Assembly: GCF_946221105.1 (NCBI RefSeq)
Contig: NZ_CAMICL010000043.1
Coordinates: forward strand, 1 to 17,418
DNA: 17,418 bases
Direction: 5' to 3'
Origin: an uncultured Corynebacterium sp.
GTDB lineage: Bacteria > Actinomycetota > Actinomycetes > Mycobacteriales > Mycobacteriaceae
Part shown: positions 1 through 7,145 of the stretch, one piece after another
Layout of the letters: every line of letters starts with the position of its first letter
Numbering within the stretch: position 1 is the first letter of the stretch
Notes under the pieces: model-generated
What the model was told of the DNA's origin: nothing
The model's database searches: none
Seen by the model: only the letters and a program-made list of their open reading frames with translations
Program-made: the position numbers and the translations under genes

Positions 1-2
1 TC

Positions 3-671
3 CATATTGTCCGCGACGGTCAGATCATCGGTGCGGTGGCCGTCGAGGACAAGATTCGCCCCGAATCCCACGCCGCCGTGAAAGCCCTGCAAGACCGCGG
101 GGTGAAGGTCGCGATGATCACCGGTGACGCGCAGCAGGTGGCCCAGGCGGTTGGCAAGGACCTGGGGATCGATGAGGTCTTCGCCGAGGTCCTGCCCCAA
201 GACAAGGACACCAAGGTCACCCAGTTACAGGAGCGTGGCCTGAGCGTGGCCATGGTCGGCGACGGTGTCAACGACGCCCCCGCTCTGACCCGCGCGGAGG
301 TCGGTATCGCCATCGGGGCCGGCACGGATGTGGCCATGGAATCCGCCGGAGTGGTCCTGGCCAGTGATGACCCGCGGGCAGTGCTGTCGATGATTGAGCT
401 CTCGCAGGCCAGCTACCGCAAGATGATCCAGAACCTCATCTGGGCCTCTGGCTACAACATCCTCGCCGTGCCGCTGGCCGCCGGCGTGCTCGCCCCGATC
501 GGGTTCGTGCTGTCCCCGGCCATGGGCGCGATCTTGATGTCTGCCTCGACCATCGTGGTGGCCCTGAACGCCCAGCTGCTACGCCGCATTGATTTGGATC
601 CGGCCCACCTGGCTCCGACCGACGGGAAGGAGGAGAAGGCTGCTATGAGCTCTGCAGCCCCCGTCCGCTGA
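3..671 (+). CDS. copB: Copper P-type ATPase, CopB type, C-terminal part (5' end outside window)
   Basis: The reading frame is open from the first bases and ends at TGA 669-671, so only the last ~222 residues are seen. They cover the end of the P domain (IRPES, MITGD, then the hinge motif MVGDGVNDAP) and the last membrane helices. The tail has YNILAVPLAAGVLAPIG and ends in NAQLLRR, which is typical of the CopB-like branch of copper/silver P1B ATPases and differs from the copA gene further right. The enzyme would export copper across the plasma membrane with ATP. The DUF305 gene starts 52 bp downstream with its own ribosome site and is probably co-transcribed. The 25-codon His-rich start of a similar ATPase at 10526 may be the matching 5' end of a duplicated copy. 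Metal specificity (Cu+ or Cu2+) cannot be read because the CPx helix is outside the window. Confidence 0.9.
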   Translation, partial: HIVRDGQIIGAVAVEDKIRPESHAAVKALQDRGVKVAMITGDAQQVAQAVGKDLGIDEVFAEVLPQDKDTKVTQLQERGLSVAMVGDGVNDAPALTRAEVGIAIGAGTDVAMESAGVVLASDDPRAVLSMIELSQASYRKMIQNLIWASGYNILAVPLAAGVLAPIGFVLSPAMGAILMSASTIVVALNAQLLRRIDLDPAHLAPTDGKEEKAAMSSAAPVR

Positions 672-723
672 CTTTCAATCCTTCATCGACTCCCCCATAC
701 ACAACCTCCGAAAGGGAACCCCC

Positions 724-1386
724 ATGAAGCGCACCATCACCATCGCCGCTCTCGCCTTGACCTCCACCCTGGTTTTGTCCGCCTGCGCAGATAACACTGA
801 GGGAGAAAACACCGACACCACGACCATCGCCACTACGTCCGCCCCCGACACCACCGAAACGACCGGGGCCACCACGGATCCTGAGACAGAGACGGGGGCG
901 GCCGGAGAGGTCTCCGCCGAGCACAATGACGCGGACATCATGTTCTCGCAGATGATGATCCCGCATCACCAACAGGCCGTGGAGATGAGTGAAATCCTCC
1001 TGGCCAAGGACGATATCCCGGCCGAGGTCATCGAGTTCGCCCAGGGTGTTATCGATGCCCAGGGGCCGGAGATCGACCGGATGAATACCATGCTCGAGAC
1101 CTGGGAAGAAGATCCGGTCACCGGTGATATGGGTGAGATGGACCATGGCGGGATGAGTGGAATGATGAGCGAGGAGGACATGACAGCCCTCGAGGACGCC
1201 AAGGGCACCGAGGCTGCCCGGCTCTACCTTGAGCAGATGACCGCCCACCATGAGGGCGCGGTCGATATGGCCCGCGAAGAGGTCACTGATGGCCAGAACC
1301 CGCAGGCCATCGCTCTGGCTGAGCAGGTCATTGAAGATCAGGAGGCCGAGATCGCCGAGATGGAGCAGATGCTCAACGAGCTCTGA
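724..1386 (+). CDS. DUF305 family copper-associated lipoprotein
   Basis: A 220-residue secreted lipoprotein. The N-terminus is a signal peptide with lipobox LSAC (Cys21), followed by a Thr-rich, disordered linker to about residue 65. Two DUF305 halves follow, each marked by a His pair: IPHHQQAVEMSE near residues 79-90 and TAHHEGAVDMA near 173-183. Between them is a Met/His-rich stretch (GEMDHGGMSGMMSEEDM, about 136-153), the kind of sequence that binds Cu(I) outside the cell. DUF305 proteins are often found next to copper ATPases and are thought to bind or store metal at the cell surface; no enzymatic role is established. ATG 724 follows a GAAAGGG ribosome site. The gene lies directly after copB, matching the usual copB-DUF305 pairing. 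Confidence 0.92.
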   Translation: MKRTITIAALALTSTLVLSACADNTEGENTDTTTIATTSAPDTTETTGATTDPETETGAAGEVSAEHNDADIMFSQMMIPHHQQAVEMSEILLAKDDIPAEVIEFAQGVIDAQGPEIDRMNTMLETWEEDPVTGDMGEMDHGGMSGMMSEEDMTALEDAKGTEAARLYLEQMTAHHEGAVDMAREEVTDGQNPQAIALAEQVIEDQEAEIAEMEQMLNEL

Positions 1387-1473
1387 ATAAGGACATTCCC
1401 CGACCACCCCAGATGAGAAACACGACCATACGGCCATCGGGCCAAACGAGGATTTCCGGGAAGGACAATCAGC

Positions 1474-2526
1474 ATGCCGAATAAAATCAAGGTTGCAGTA
1501 AACGGGTACGGTGTCATCGGTAAACGTGTAGCCGACGCGGTGAGAGCCCAGGAAGACATGGAACTCCTCGGGGTCAGCGACGTCACCACCGATTACCGGG
1601 TCGCCACCGCCATCACGCAGGGCATCCCGGTCTATGCCTCCACCGAAGAAGCCCACCAAGAGATGAGCGCTGCCGGATATCCCATCGCCGGGAAACTACC
1701 GGACCTGCTCGACAACGCGGATGTCGTGGTGGACTGCACCCCGTCCACCATCGGGGCCGGCAACCTCGACCTCTATCGCACCCATGGAGTCAAGTCCGTG
1801 TTCCAGGGCGGGGAGAAGCACAGTCTCACCGGCCACTCCTTCGTTGCCCACGCCAACTACAGTTCCACGCTTGGACGCGACACCACCCGCGTGGTTTCCT
1901 GCAACACCACCGGCACTGTCCGCACCCTTATCGCACTCCAGGACGCTGGATTGCTGTCCAAAGCGCGGGGAGTGCTTGTCCGCCGGGCCACCGATCCGTG
2001 GGAATCCGACCACTCGGGGATCATGAACACCATAGTTCCCGAAGGTCGTATTCCCAGCCATCAAGGCCCAGACGCCCAGTCGGTGGTCCCCGACCTGGAT
2101 GTGGTGACCATGGCGGCCAAGGGAGCGCACACCCACAACCACCTGCATTTCTGGACCATCGAGCTAACCCGCCCGGCAGACACAGAAGAGGTTCTCGAAG
2201 CGTTGAAGGCGATGCCGCGGATCGCTTTCGTGCGGCGCTCCGATGGAATCGTGGCGGTCAACAGCACCGTCGAATTGATGCGAGATCTAGGCCGGCCACG
2301 GGGCGATATGTATGAGGTCGCCATCTGGGAAGATATCCTGACCGTGCAGGGCAATGAGTTGTTCTGGACGTACACGGTCGACAACCAGGCCATCGTCATC
2401 CCCGAGAACATCGACGCAATCCGTGCCCTGGCTGGCACCGTGGAAGACGGTGATGAGTCCATCCAGCGCACCGACCGTGCCCTGGGGGTGCGCGCGGACT
2501 TTTTCTCACCTCTGTCCAACGGCTGA
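1474..2526 (+). CDS. Type II (archaeal-type) glyceraldehyde-3-phosphate dehydrogenase
   Basis: 350 residues, the usual length for the archaeal class of phosphorylating GAPDH, and unlike the common bacterial GapA. The N-terminal Rossmann fold starts with VAVNGYGVIGKRVADAV. The catalytic loop is VVSCNTTGTVRTL with the nucleophile Cys143, followed by the substrate-binding VRRATDP and a His-rich AHTHNHLHFW region. The C-terminus ends with a conserved IPENIDAIRAL segment. It oxidises glyceraldehyde-3-phosphate to 1,3-bisphosphoglycerate with NAD(P)+ in the cytoplasm. The start ATG is preceded by GGGAAGGA at 1458-1465. It lies 87 bp after the DUF305 gene on the same strand and is convergent with a class I aldolase, another glycolytic enzyme. 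Its presence in a copper region is unusual: ordinary GapA is a known copper-sensitive enzyme, so a copper-tolerant replacement is possible but inferred. Confidence 0.93.
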   Translation: MPNKIKVAVNGYGVIGKRVADAVRAQEDMELLGVSDVTTDYRVATAITQGIPVYASTEEAHQEMSAAGYPIAGKLPDLLDNADVVVDCTPSTIGAGNLDLYRTHGVKSVFQGGEKHSLTGHSFVAHANYSSTLGRDTTRVVSCNTTGTVRTLIALQDAGLLSKARGVLVRRATDPWESDHSGIMNTIVPEGRIPSHQGPDAQSVVPDLDVVTMAAKGAHTHNHLHFWTIELTRPADTEEVLEALKAMPRIAFVRRSDGIVAVNSTVELMRDLGRPRGDMYEVAIWEDILTVQGNELFWTYTVDNQAIVIPENIDAIRALAGTVEDGDESIQRTDRALGVRADFFSPLSNG

Positions 2527-2547
2527 TTCCAGCAGGAGACACCCACG

Positions 2548-2590
2548 GCGGTGCCCGACCCAGATCGCTCATGTCCGGGTCGGGCACCGC
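2548..2590. terminator. Bidirectional hairpin terminator between the GAPDH and aldolase genes
   Basis: A perfect 14-bp GC-rich inverted repeat: 2548-2561 (GCGGTGCCCGACCC) pairs with 2577-2590 across a 15-nt loop. It lies 21 bp after the GAPDH stop and 47 bp beyond the aldolase stop, so it can serve both converging genes. There is no clear T tract on either side. Confidence 0.75.
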
Positions 2591-2637
2591 TGTATAAGCA
2601 GTTGATCAGGCGCACCGCGCCTTTTCGGAAGGCGTAG

Positions 2638-3512
2638 TCAGGTGCGTGAGGCTTCCGCGATAGTGCCGATTGTTTCATCCAGGACAGCGTCGAATTCGCG
2701 GTCGTCCTGGGTGACGGTGAGCCCTTCGGTCAGGGCGCGGGAGAAACTGGCGACTATTCCGGGGTTGCGTGCCAGGCGAGCGTTAGCTTCCGCGCGAGTA
2801 GCCGCCTGATAGTGCCAGCACCCGCGGATGTTCCACGAGCTCGCGGTAGAAGTCATCAGTTTCGGGAAGCGTCAGTTTGAGGATGACCGCCTGGTCCTCC
2901 TTCAGCTGGTCGAGCTCTTTGCGCAGGGTCACCCGGAGCTGGTCTTCTACCTCGATCTTCCGGGGGCTGTGGATGTCGACCTCAGGCTCGACAATGGGTA
3001 CCAGCCCGAACCGGAGGATCTGCTGAGCGATCGCGAACTGCTGCGCAACGACAGCGTCCACCCCCCTCCCCGGGAAGCCTGATGAACGAGCGCATTTTGG
3101 TGCCGAACATGTGCTTGCTTACCGCACGCTCGAGCAGGTTGTCCAGATCAGGGAGGGGCTTCATGACCTGAGCCCCGTGGGTTTCTTCCGCCAGGCCCTT
3201 GTCAATCTTGAGGAACGGCACAATGTCTTTGACTTTCCACAGATAATCCCCTGTAGGCATTCCCCCGATGTCGCGGTCCATTGTGTCCTCGAACAAAATC
3301 GCCCCGAGGATCCGGTCACCGTCGAAACTGGGGCTGGTAATGATGCGCGTGCGCATCTTATGCACCAGACCAAACATCTCCTCCCCACTGGAGTAGGCGT
3401 CCTCGTTGATCCCATAAAGTTTCAGCGCTTTCGGGGTACTGCCCCCGCTTTGATCCAACGCCGCGATGAAGCCGGTACCGGCCCTGACCTTGTCGTATTT
3501 TCCTACGTCCAT
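2638..3512 (-). pseudogene. fda: Class I fructose-bisphosphate aldolase, interrupted by two +1 frameshifts
   Basis: Three consecutive minus-strand frames together spell an almost full-length (~290-residue; family ~296) class I aldolase of the bacterial Fda type. Segment one (from ATG 3512, ribosome site GGAAGGA) carries TGFIAALDQSGGSTPKALK, LGAILFEDTMDR, PFLKIDKGLAEE and FGTKMRS. Segment two carries GLVPIVEPEVDI and AVILKLTLPE, whose Lys is the Schiff-base residue. Segment three carries ANARLARNPGIVASFSRAL to the natural C-terminus. The first shift fits one extra base in a six-C run (plus strand 3061-3066). The second fits one extra base near a CC at 2790-2791, within the SGGYSR motif. Removing both bases restores a continuous protein. 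The enzyme would cleave fructose-1,6-bisphosphate without a metal ion. Either the gene is recently inactivated or the assembly has two indel errors. Confidence 0.9.
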
Positions 3513-3751
3513 GAAACGTCCTTCCGCCTAGCGAGTTGTGACCATGTCGTGGAGCCCACTGTGCCCCGGTCCCAGGCAACTGTGCTCGTTGTCGTATCCC
3601 GGTACGGTTCCAGTCCAGTTAGGTAAATACCGAGGATCTGCGTCATGACGGTTCTTCCCCGGTGGTGCCCGGCCAGCGTGGGTCTTCGGCAGCTGTGCTC
3701 TCCGCCGAAGGGAACCGGTCATGCTCCTGGCTTCGGCCTGCTTGGCAGACA
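3513..3751. other. Intergenic stretch upstream of the aldolase; one doubtful small ORF
   Basis: No recognisable gene. On the minus strand a 47-codon frame runs from ATG 3646 to TAG 3503 and overlaps the aldolase start by 10 bp; it begins MTQILGIYLTGLEPYRD and resembles no family I know. It has a weak GGGGAAG ribosome site. It could be the decayed tail of a gene between the GH65 fragment and the aldolase, or chance. Confidence 0.3.
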
Positions 3752-4489
3752 TCATGGGTTTTCTCGCCTGGTTAGGTCCGGGGTAGGTTTGTTCTGCAGG
3801 CCGCGTCGTGCCTCGAATAGGTCCGTTGACTCCCCACCGGCGAGTTCCACATACGCTCCCGCGCTCCCCACGTAGATGGGTGGCGCAGTACTGGGGTGTA
3901 GTCGGATCAGGAGACTATCGATGCTCAGGGCAACATCGATCAGGTGCCCGCGGTACTGGATCTGGAATTCCACTTTTTCCAGGTGGGTACGCAGTCGAGG
4001 ATCGAAGGTAAGGGCGTTGGCTTCGGTCTGAAGACCGGCAAAAGAGCGGGTTAGGATATCCACCGTGCCCGCCATCGCACCCAGATGAATTCCTGCGCGG
4101 GTGGTTCCCTCCTGGGTGTCACCCAGGTCCGCGACCACGGCTTCGCGGAAAAGGGCCCAGGCCCGGTCCTCGTTGAAGCGGGAGAGCACCGAGGAATGGA
4201 CCACCCGGCTGAGTGTGGATCCTTCTGAGCTGCGGGACACGTAGTACTCTACGGTGCGTTTCAGGTCAGTTTCGGAGAAGGAATAACCGAGCCTGCCGAG
4301 TTGGTTGATGACACCGGTTGGTCCCAACAGATAGATGAGCATCAGTACGTCGGCCTGTTTGGCCAGTTTATACCGATTGGTGGTGTCGTTTTCGGCTTCC
4401 AGGATCAGGTCGAGCCGACCGATATTGCCGTACGATGTCAGTAACCGAAACCAAGCGCTGACCGCTATCCTGCGCATCGGCCCGCCCAC
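3752..4489 (-). pseudogene. GH65 disaccharide phosphorylase, C-terminal fragment
   Basis: About 245 residues matching the last third of glycoside hydrolase family 65 (maltose/trehalose/kojibiose phosphorylases, normally ~750-800 residues). Family landmarks are NRYKLAKQADVLMLIYLL, GSTLSRVVHSSVL, GDTQEGTTRAGIHLGAMAGT and LEKVEFQIQYRGH, followed by a small beta C-terminal domain. The N-terminal domain and the part of the barrel carrying the catalytic Glu are missing. An in-frame TAG lies about 9 bp upstream of the GTG used here, so no longer protein can be read. Intact relatives split a disaccharide with phosphate into glucose and glucose-1-phosphate. The loop normally reading Ser/Thr-His-Gly-Ser reads SEGS, replacing a residue expected to help bind phosphate. 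The fragment ends 239 bp upstream of the aldolase on the same strand. Most likely a truncated remnant. Confidence 0.85.
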
Positions 4490-4632
4490 GGAGGATCCCT
4501 ACCACTGACACGTCAGAGTCCACTTTTTACGTACTGCGTTAACTTCTTGGGCCATCAGGGAAAGCGCATGAACAAAAACATGGTCTCCTCACCATTCGAT
4601 GCTTCCCAGACCGGCTCCGAAAGGTTGTTTAT

Positions 4633-4968
4633 ATGCACAAAATATCGATCGAGGCCCTCGCCCGCAAGCAACTTAAAGAGGCCGTCATCGCCCCTAGTGC
4701 TCGTGCCGCCGATACCGTCTTCGGCGGACACGAAAAAGTTCTGCGGCAGACCGTCGTCGGGATACGTCAGGGTGCCGAGCTCGGAGAGCGCGACAATCAC
4801 GATGAATCCACGATTTATGTCCTACAAGGGCGTGTCCAACTCAGGACGGGCGATGAGACCTGGATAGGTCGCAGCGGTGATCTGTTGATCGTGCCGCGAT
4901 CTCGGCACAGCCTCGAGGCAATCGAGGACTCCGCTGTTTTGATCACCATTGCCAAACTGAAGCAATAA
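4633..4968 (+). CDS. Small single-domain cupin protein
   Basis: 111 residues forming one cupin beta-barrel. The first cupin motif is reduced to GERDNHDESTIYVLQGRV (His56, Glu58, Gly66) and the second is GDLLIVPRSRHSLEAIED (Pro88, His92), leaving about three possible metal ligands instead of four. It ends with VLITIAKLKQ, a pattern seen in small actinobacterial cupins. The start ATG is preceded by GAAAGG at a good distance. Function is unknown; metal binding or redox/stress sensing are possibilities. It stands alone on the plus strand, divergent from the GH65 fragment, and 272 bp separate it from fdxA. Confidence 0.8.
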   Translation: MHKISIEALARKQLKEAVIAPSARAADTVFGGHEKVLRQTVVGIRQGAELGERDNHDESTIYVLQGRVQLRTGDETWIGRSGDLLIVPRSRHSLEAIEDSAVLITIAKLKQ

Positions 4969-5240
4969 GAAAGATAGGGACTTCCCCTGGGGGTGTTTGA
5001 GCCCGCCGAGGGTCCGTTTTTCGCGGCGAGACCATGGACCGGCACCGTTCGATCACCGGCCTCCTGTCGCTGATGTTTGTACCAGCATGCGACGGTGACC
5101 AGCTGACCGGTTCCACTATCCTTACCGCTACTGGCGGCGGGGGTAATCGAAGATATGTGCCCATTGGTGAAGGATCGGGGAGCTAGTAGGATGACAGTGA
5201 ACCTATTTTCCACGTCTTTATCCGTAGTATCGGAGATCCG
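4969..5240. other. Intergenic stretch between the cupin gene and fdxA
   Basis: No convincing gene. A 50-codon plus-strand frame (ATG 5034 to TAG 5186) begins with a hydrophobic stretch ending in VPAC, superficially like a lipoprotein signal, but it has a poor ribosome site and no family resemblance. The fdxA promoter must lie in the right half; I could not identify it securely. Confidence 0.3.
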
Positions 5241-5564
5241 ATGACCTACACAATCGCCCAGCCCTGCGTTGATGTCCTGGATCGAGCCTGCGTCGAAGAA
5301 TGTCCCGTGGACTGCATTTACGAGGGCAAACGGATGCTCTACATCCACCCCGACGAGTGCGTCGACTGCGGTGCCTGCGAGCCCGTTTGCCCGGTTGAGG
5401 CCATCTTCTACGAAGACGATGTCCCAGACAAGTGGGTGGACTACATCGACGCTAACGCCGCCTTTTTCGACGACCTCGGTTCGCCAGGCGGTGCCGCCAG
5501 CCTGGGTCCGCAGGACTTCGACGTCCAGCTCGTCGCGGCGCTGCCGCCACAGAACCAGAACTAG
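5241..5564 (+). CDS. fdxA: 7Fe ferredoxin
   Basis: 107 residues. The cysteines follow the seven-iron ferredoxin pattern: Cys9, Cys17 and Cys50 for the [3Fe-4S] cluster and Cys21, Cys40, Cys43 and Cys46 for the [4Fe-4S] cluster, with Cys25 as the usual free cysteine. The core CVEECPVDCIYEGKRMLYIH followed by CVDCGACEPVCPVEAIF is very close to actinobacterial FdxA/FdxC. It is a cytoplasmic one-electron carrier; its partner is not visible here. GGAG at about 5231 precedes ATG 5241. It ends only 9 bp before the IS6-like repeat, so it marks the edge of a rearranged segment. Iron-sulfur proteins are copper targets, so an extra ferredoxin copy in a copper region may be a replacement for damaged protein, which is inference. 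Confidence 0.95.
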   Translation: MTYTIAQPCVDVLDRACVEECPVDCIYEGKRMLYIHPDECVDCGACEPVCPVEAIFYEDDVPDKWVDYIDANAAFFDDLGSPGGAASLGPQDFDVQLVAALPPQNQN

Positions 5565-5573
5565 GACCTGATA

Positions 5574-5683
5574 GGTGCTGTTGCAAACTCGCGTTTTCGA
5601 CGAAAACGGCGGATCCGGTACCAGCGTTGTGCTGCACACTAACAAATAGTTAGTTATTTGGAATTCCTGTTTGCAACAGCACC
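5574..5683. mobile_element. 110-bp MITE-like element with perfect 15-bp IS6-like inverted ends
   Basis: The left end GGTGCTGTTGCAAAC (5574-5588) and the right end GTTTGCAACAGCACC (5669-5683) are perfect inverted repeats. The sequence closely resembles the ends of IS6-family elements (IS26/IS6100 type, GGNNCTGTTGCAAA). Inside is a perfect hairpin CGTTTTCG-A-CGAAAACG starting at about 5592, plus a smaller AT-rich inverted repeat near 5645-5660. There is no transposase. The 8 bp flanking each side do not match, so no target duplication is visible. It could be a non-autonomous element or an IS6 copy with its centre deleted. Confidence 0.7.
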
Positions 5684-6303
5684 CAACTCGCTGGAGTGGG
5701 CGACTAGTTGCCCGCCGCCGCGCCACAACTTCACCTCGCTACCGCGTATCTGCTCCGAGCGGCCTGCGTTCGAACTGCACTACCCGCACATGGTTGAACG
5801 CATGCGACGCGAGGGGCATGTCACCGCACGCGACGAACGTGCCGACACCACGCAGACCGGCGCCCCGGAGGACGACCATGCTGGCGTGAGGTAACGGGCG
5901 CTGAACGCACGAATGCAGAGACGGCCCCCACGGGGCAGGGGAGGCGCGCCTTCTGTCGGCGCAGTCTCGGAGGTCTGTGAGTGCCACTCCACTGGCTTCC
6001 TGAGCAGCGGCGCCGGCGGGGCCGATGGTGTTTCGCCGTCGGCTGCTGGGAGGGCGTCGCCGCGGTGATGTGCTTGTACGAGTGGTGGATCTTCCACAAC
6101 GCCCACAGGGTTCATTAACCCCGCTATCGTCGGACAAACTCCGGACTTGCGTGCACACAGAGGGCTAGAGATACATCTAATCGCAGCGGTGCTGTTGTCC
6201 CTGATCCCGAAAACCCTGAAGTGCGCGCAGATCGTGGTTAGGATAGCGCTCGAGGTCATTGACCGTCGGCCGCCTTCAGGGCTGCGGCTCTCCCCCCCCC
6301 AAC
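5684..6303. other. Segment without recognisable gene between two IS6-like ends
   Basis: Several frames are open on both strands because of high GC, but none has a known motif, and no IS6 transposase (DDE) is readable in any frame. A plus-strand frame without a good start (about 6118-6321) reads through a hydrophobic patch (LIAAVLLSLIPKTLKCAQIV) and runs across the third IS6-like end. A near-copy of the repeat core (GGTGCTGTTG) also occurs at about 6187-6196. A seven- to eight-C run precedes the third end. Probably debris from several insertions. Confidence 0.5.
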
Positions 6304-6317
6304 TTTGCAACAGCACC
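6304..6317. repeat. Third copy of the IS6-like terminal repeat
   Basis: TTTGCAACAGCACC is identical to 5670-5683 and in the same orientation, so it is a second right-hand end. Measured from the left end at 5574 it closes a 744-bp interval, close to a small IS6-family element, but the contents do not encode an IS6 transposase. Confidence 0.65.
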
Positions 6318-6512
6318 GGTTGATGTTGCAGGTGGGGATGTGGTCAAGGTTGTTCAGTGGCGCGATCTTTTCGACCAGCAGCAACAGTGGCCATCAACCC
6401 GATCATGTCGCCGCCAGCAGCAGGACTCCGAAGCCTCCAGCCGGCAACAGGGGCGGTCAGAGTGGCCTGGCCGCCGTTCTCGACGGGGGTGTGGTGGTCG
6501 GGTCCCGGCCTG
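6318..6512. other. Downstream region of csoR with a possible decayed ORF
   Basis: Directly after the csoR stop on the minus strand, one frame without a start codon reads DHHTPVENGGQA and ends in DMIGLMATVAAGRKDRATEQP. A neighbouring frame contains the hydrophobic LLPAGGFGVLLLAAT. Together they could be a frameshifted remnant of a small His-containing membrane protein, but I cannot name a family. Confidence 0.25.
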
Positions 6513-6854
6513 TCACCGGGCGAAACGGGCGATAGCGTCGGTGACTTCCTGGAACTTGGCGTCGGCCTCCTCTCCTCCTAACTTGGCGGCGTCACGGACG
6601 CAGTGTTTCATGTGGTCATCGAGTAGTCCCAGGGCAACGCTGCGTAGGGCAGCATTGACCGCGGAGATCTGGGTAAGGATGTCGATGCAGTACTGTTCCT
6701 CGTCGACCATGCTGTGCAGGCCCCGGGCCTGTCCCTCGATGCGCTTGAGGCGGGCGAGATAGCGATCCTTGTCGTTGATGTAGCCATGGGTGGTGTGACA
6801 GGTGTCGGCCCCACCCGAAGAGGAAACGGTCTGATCAGGGGTGCGAGTATCCAC
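6513..6854 (-). CDS. csoR: CsoR-family copper-sensing repressor
   Basis: 113 residues, an all-helical DUF156/CsoR protein. The core runs from DRYLARLKRIEGQARGLHSM through YCIDILTQISAVNAAL to DDHMKHCV. The Cu(I) ligands fit the classic spacing: Cys56, His81 and Cys85 (25 then 4 apart, as Cys36/His61/Cys65 in Mycobacterium tuberculosis CsoR), with Tyr55 in front of the first Cys as in the family. Apo-CsoR sits on GC-rich inverted repeats and is released by Cu(I). The start is GTG 6854 with AGGAG six bases upstream. The N-terminal ~28 residues are a variable tail with an additional Cys/His group (Cys19, His20, His23). It lies 291 bp downstream of copA on the same strand with its own apparent leader. 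The two operators at 9927 and 10083 are its probable targets. Confidence 0.95.
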   Translation of the reverse strand: MDTRTPDQTVSSSGGADTCHTTHGYINDKDRYLARLKRIEGQARGLHSMVDEEQYCIDILTQISAVNAALRSVALGLLDDHMKHCVRDAAKLGGEEADAKFQEVTDAIARFAR

Positions 6855-6942
6855 AATGGTCTCCTTGCTGAAAAAAGGGGGCAGGTATGTCCTGAGTCAG
6901 TTGCGGGTCGATCAGGATGGAAAGCCCGAGGGTATGGAATGA

Positions 6943-6970
6943 GGCGTGAGAACCTCATGGTTCCCACGCC
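6943..6970 (-). terminator. Hairpin between copA and csoR, possible copA terminator
   Basis: GGCGTGAGAACC (6943-6954) and GGTTCCCACGCC (6959-6970) form a 12-bp stem with one mismatch and a TCAT loop. It lies about 175 bp past the copA stop and upstream of csoR; no U tract follows on either strand. The rest of the 291-bp gap (6855-7145) shows no gene and no clear copy of the CsoR operator. Confidence 0.45.
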
Positions 6971-7145
6971 CTGTGGCGTTATTCGGATAAGTAGTCGGCA
7001 AATTGTCAGCCCGGAGGGGCCTGCCGGGTGGGGCCGGGGGAGAGGTCAGGAGCAGGTACTTGGGGACGGAGGTTTGAGTGTTATTGGAGGGACTCAGCCG
7101 CAGGAGGAGGACACGGGGTTCCTTACCGCTAGCAAAGGATGCGGA

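Noticed and set aside
1474..2526. GAPDH as part of the GAPDH-ArsJ arsenate export pathway
   Set aside because: No arsJ or other arsenic gene is in the window, and the ArsJ-linked GAPDH is of the ordinary bacterial type; the neighbours are copper genes.
4555..4800. 81-codon minus-strand frame overlapping the cupin gene
   Set aside because: It is the complement of the cupin coding region, which has conserved motifs and a ribosome site in the plus direction.
5574..6317. A complete 744-bp IS6-family insertion sequence
   Set aside because: The ends and length fit, but no frame between them shows the IS6 transposase or its DDE motif, and there is an additional right end at 5683 and no target duplication.
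6925..6940. CsoR operator upstream of csoR
   Set aside because: Only ATACCC and a GGG half-site with the wrong spacing are present on the minus strand; it does not match the two strong sites.
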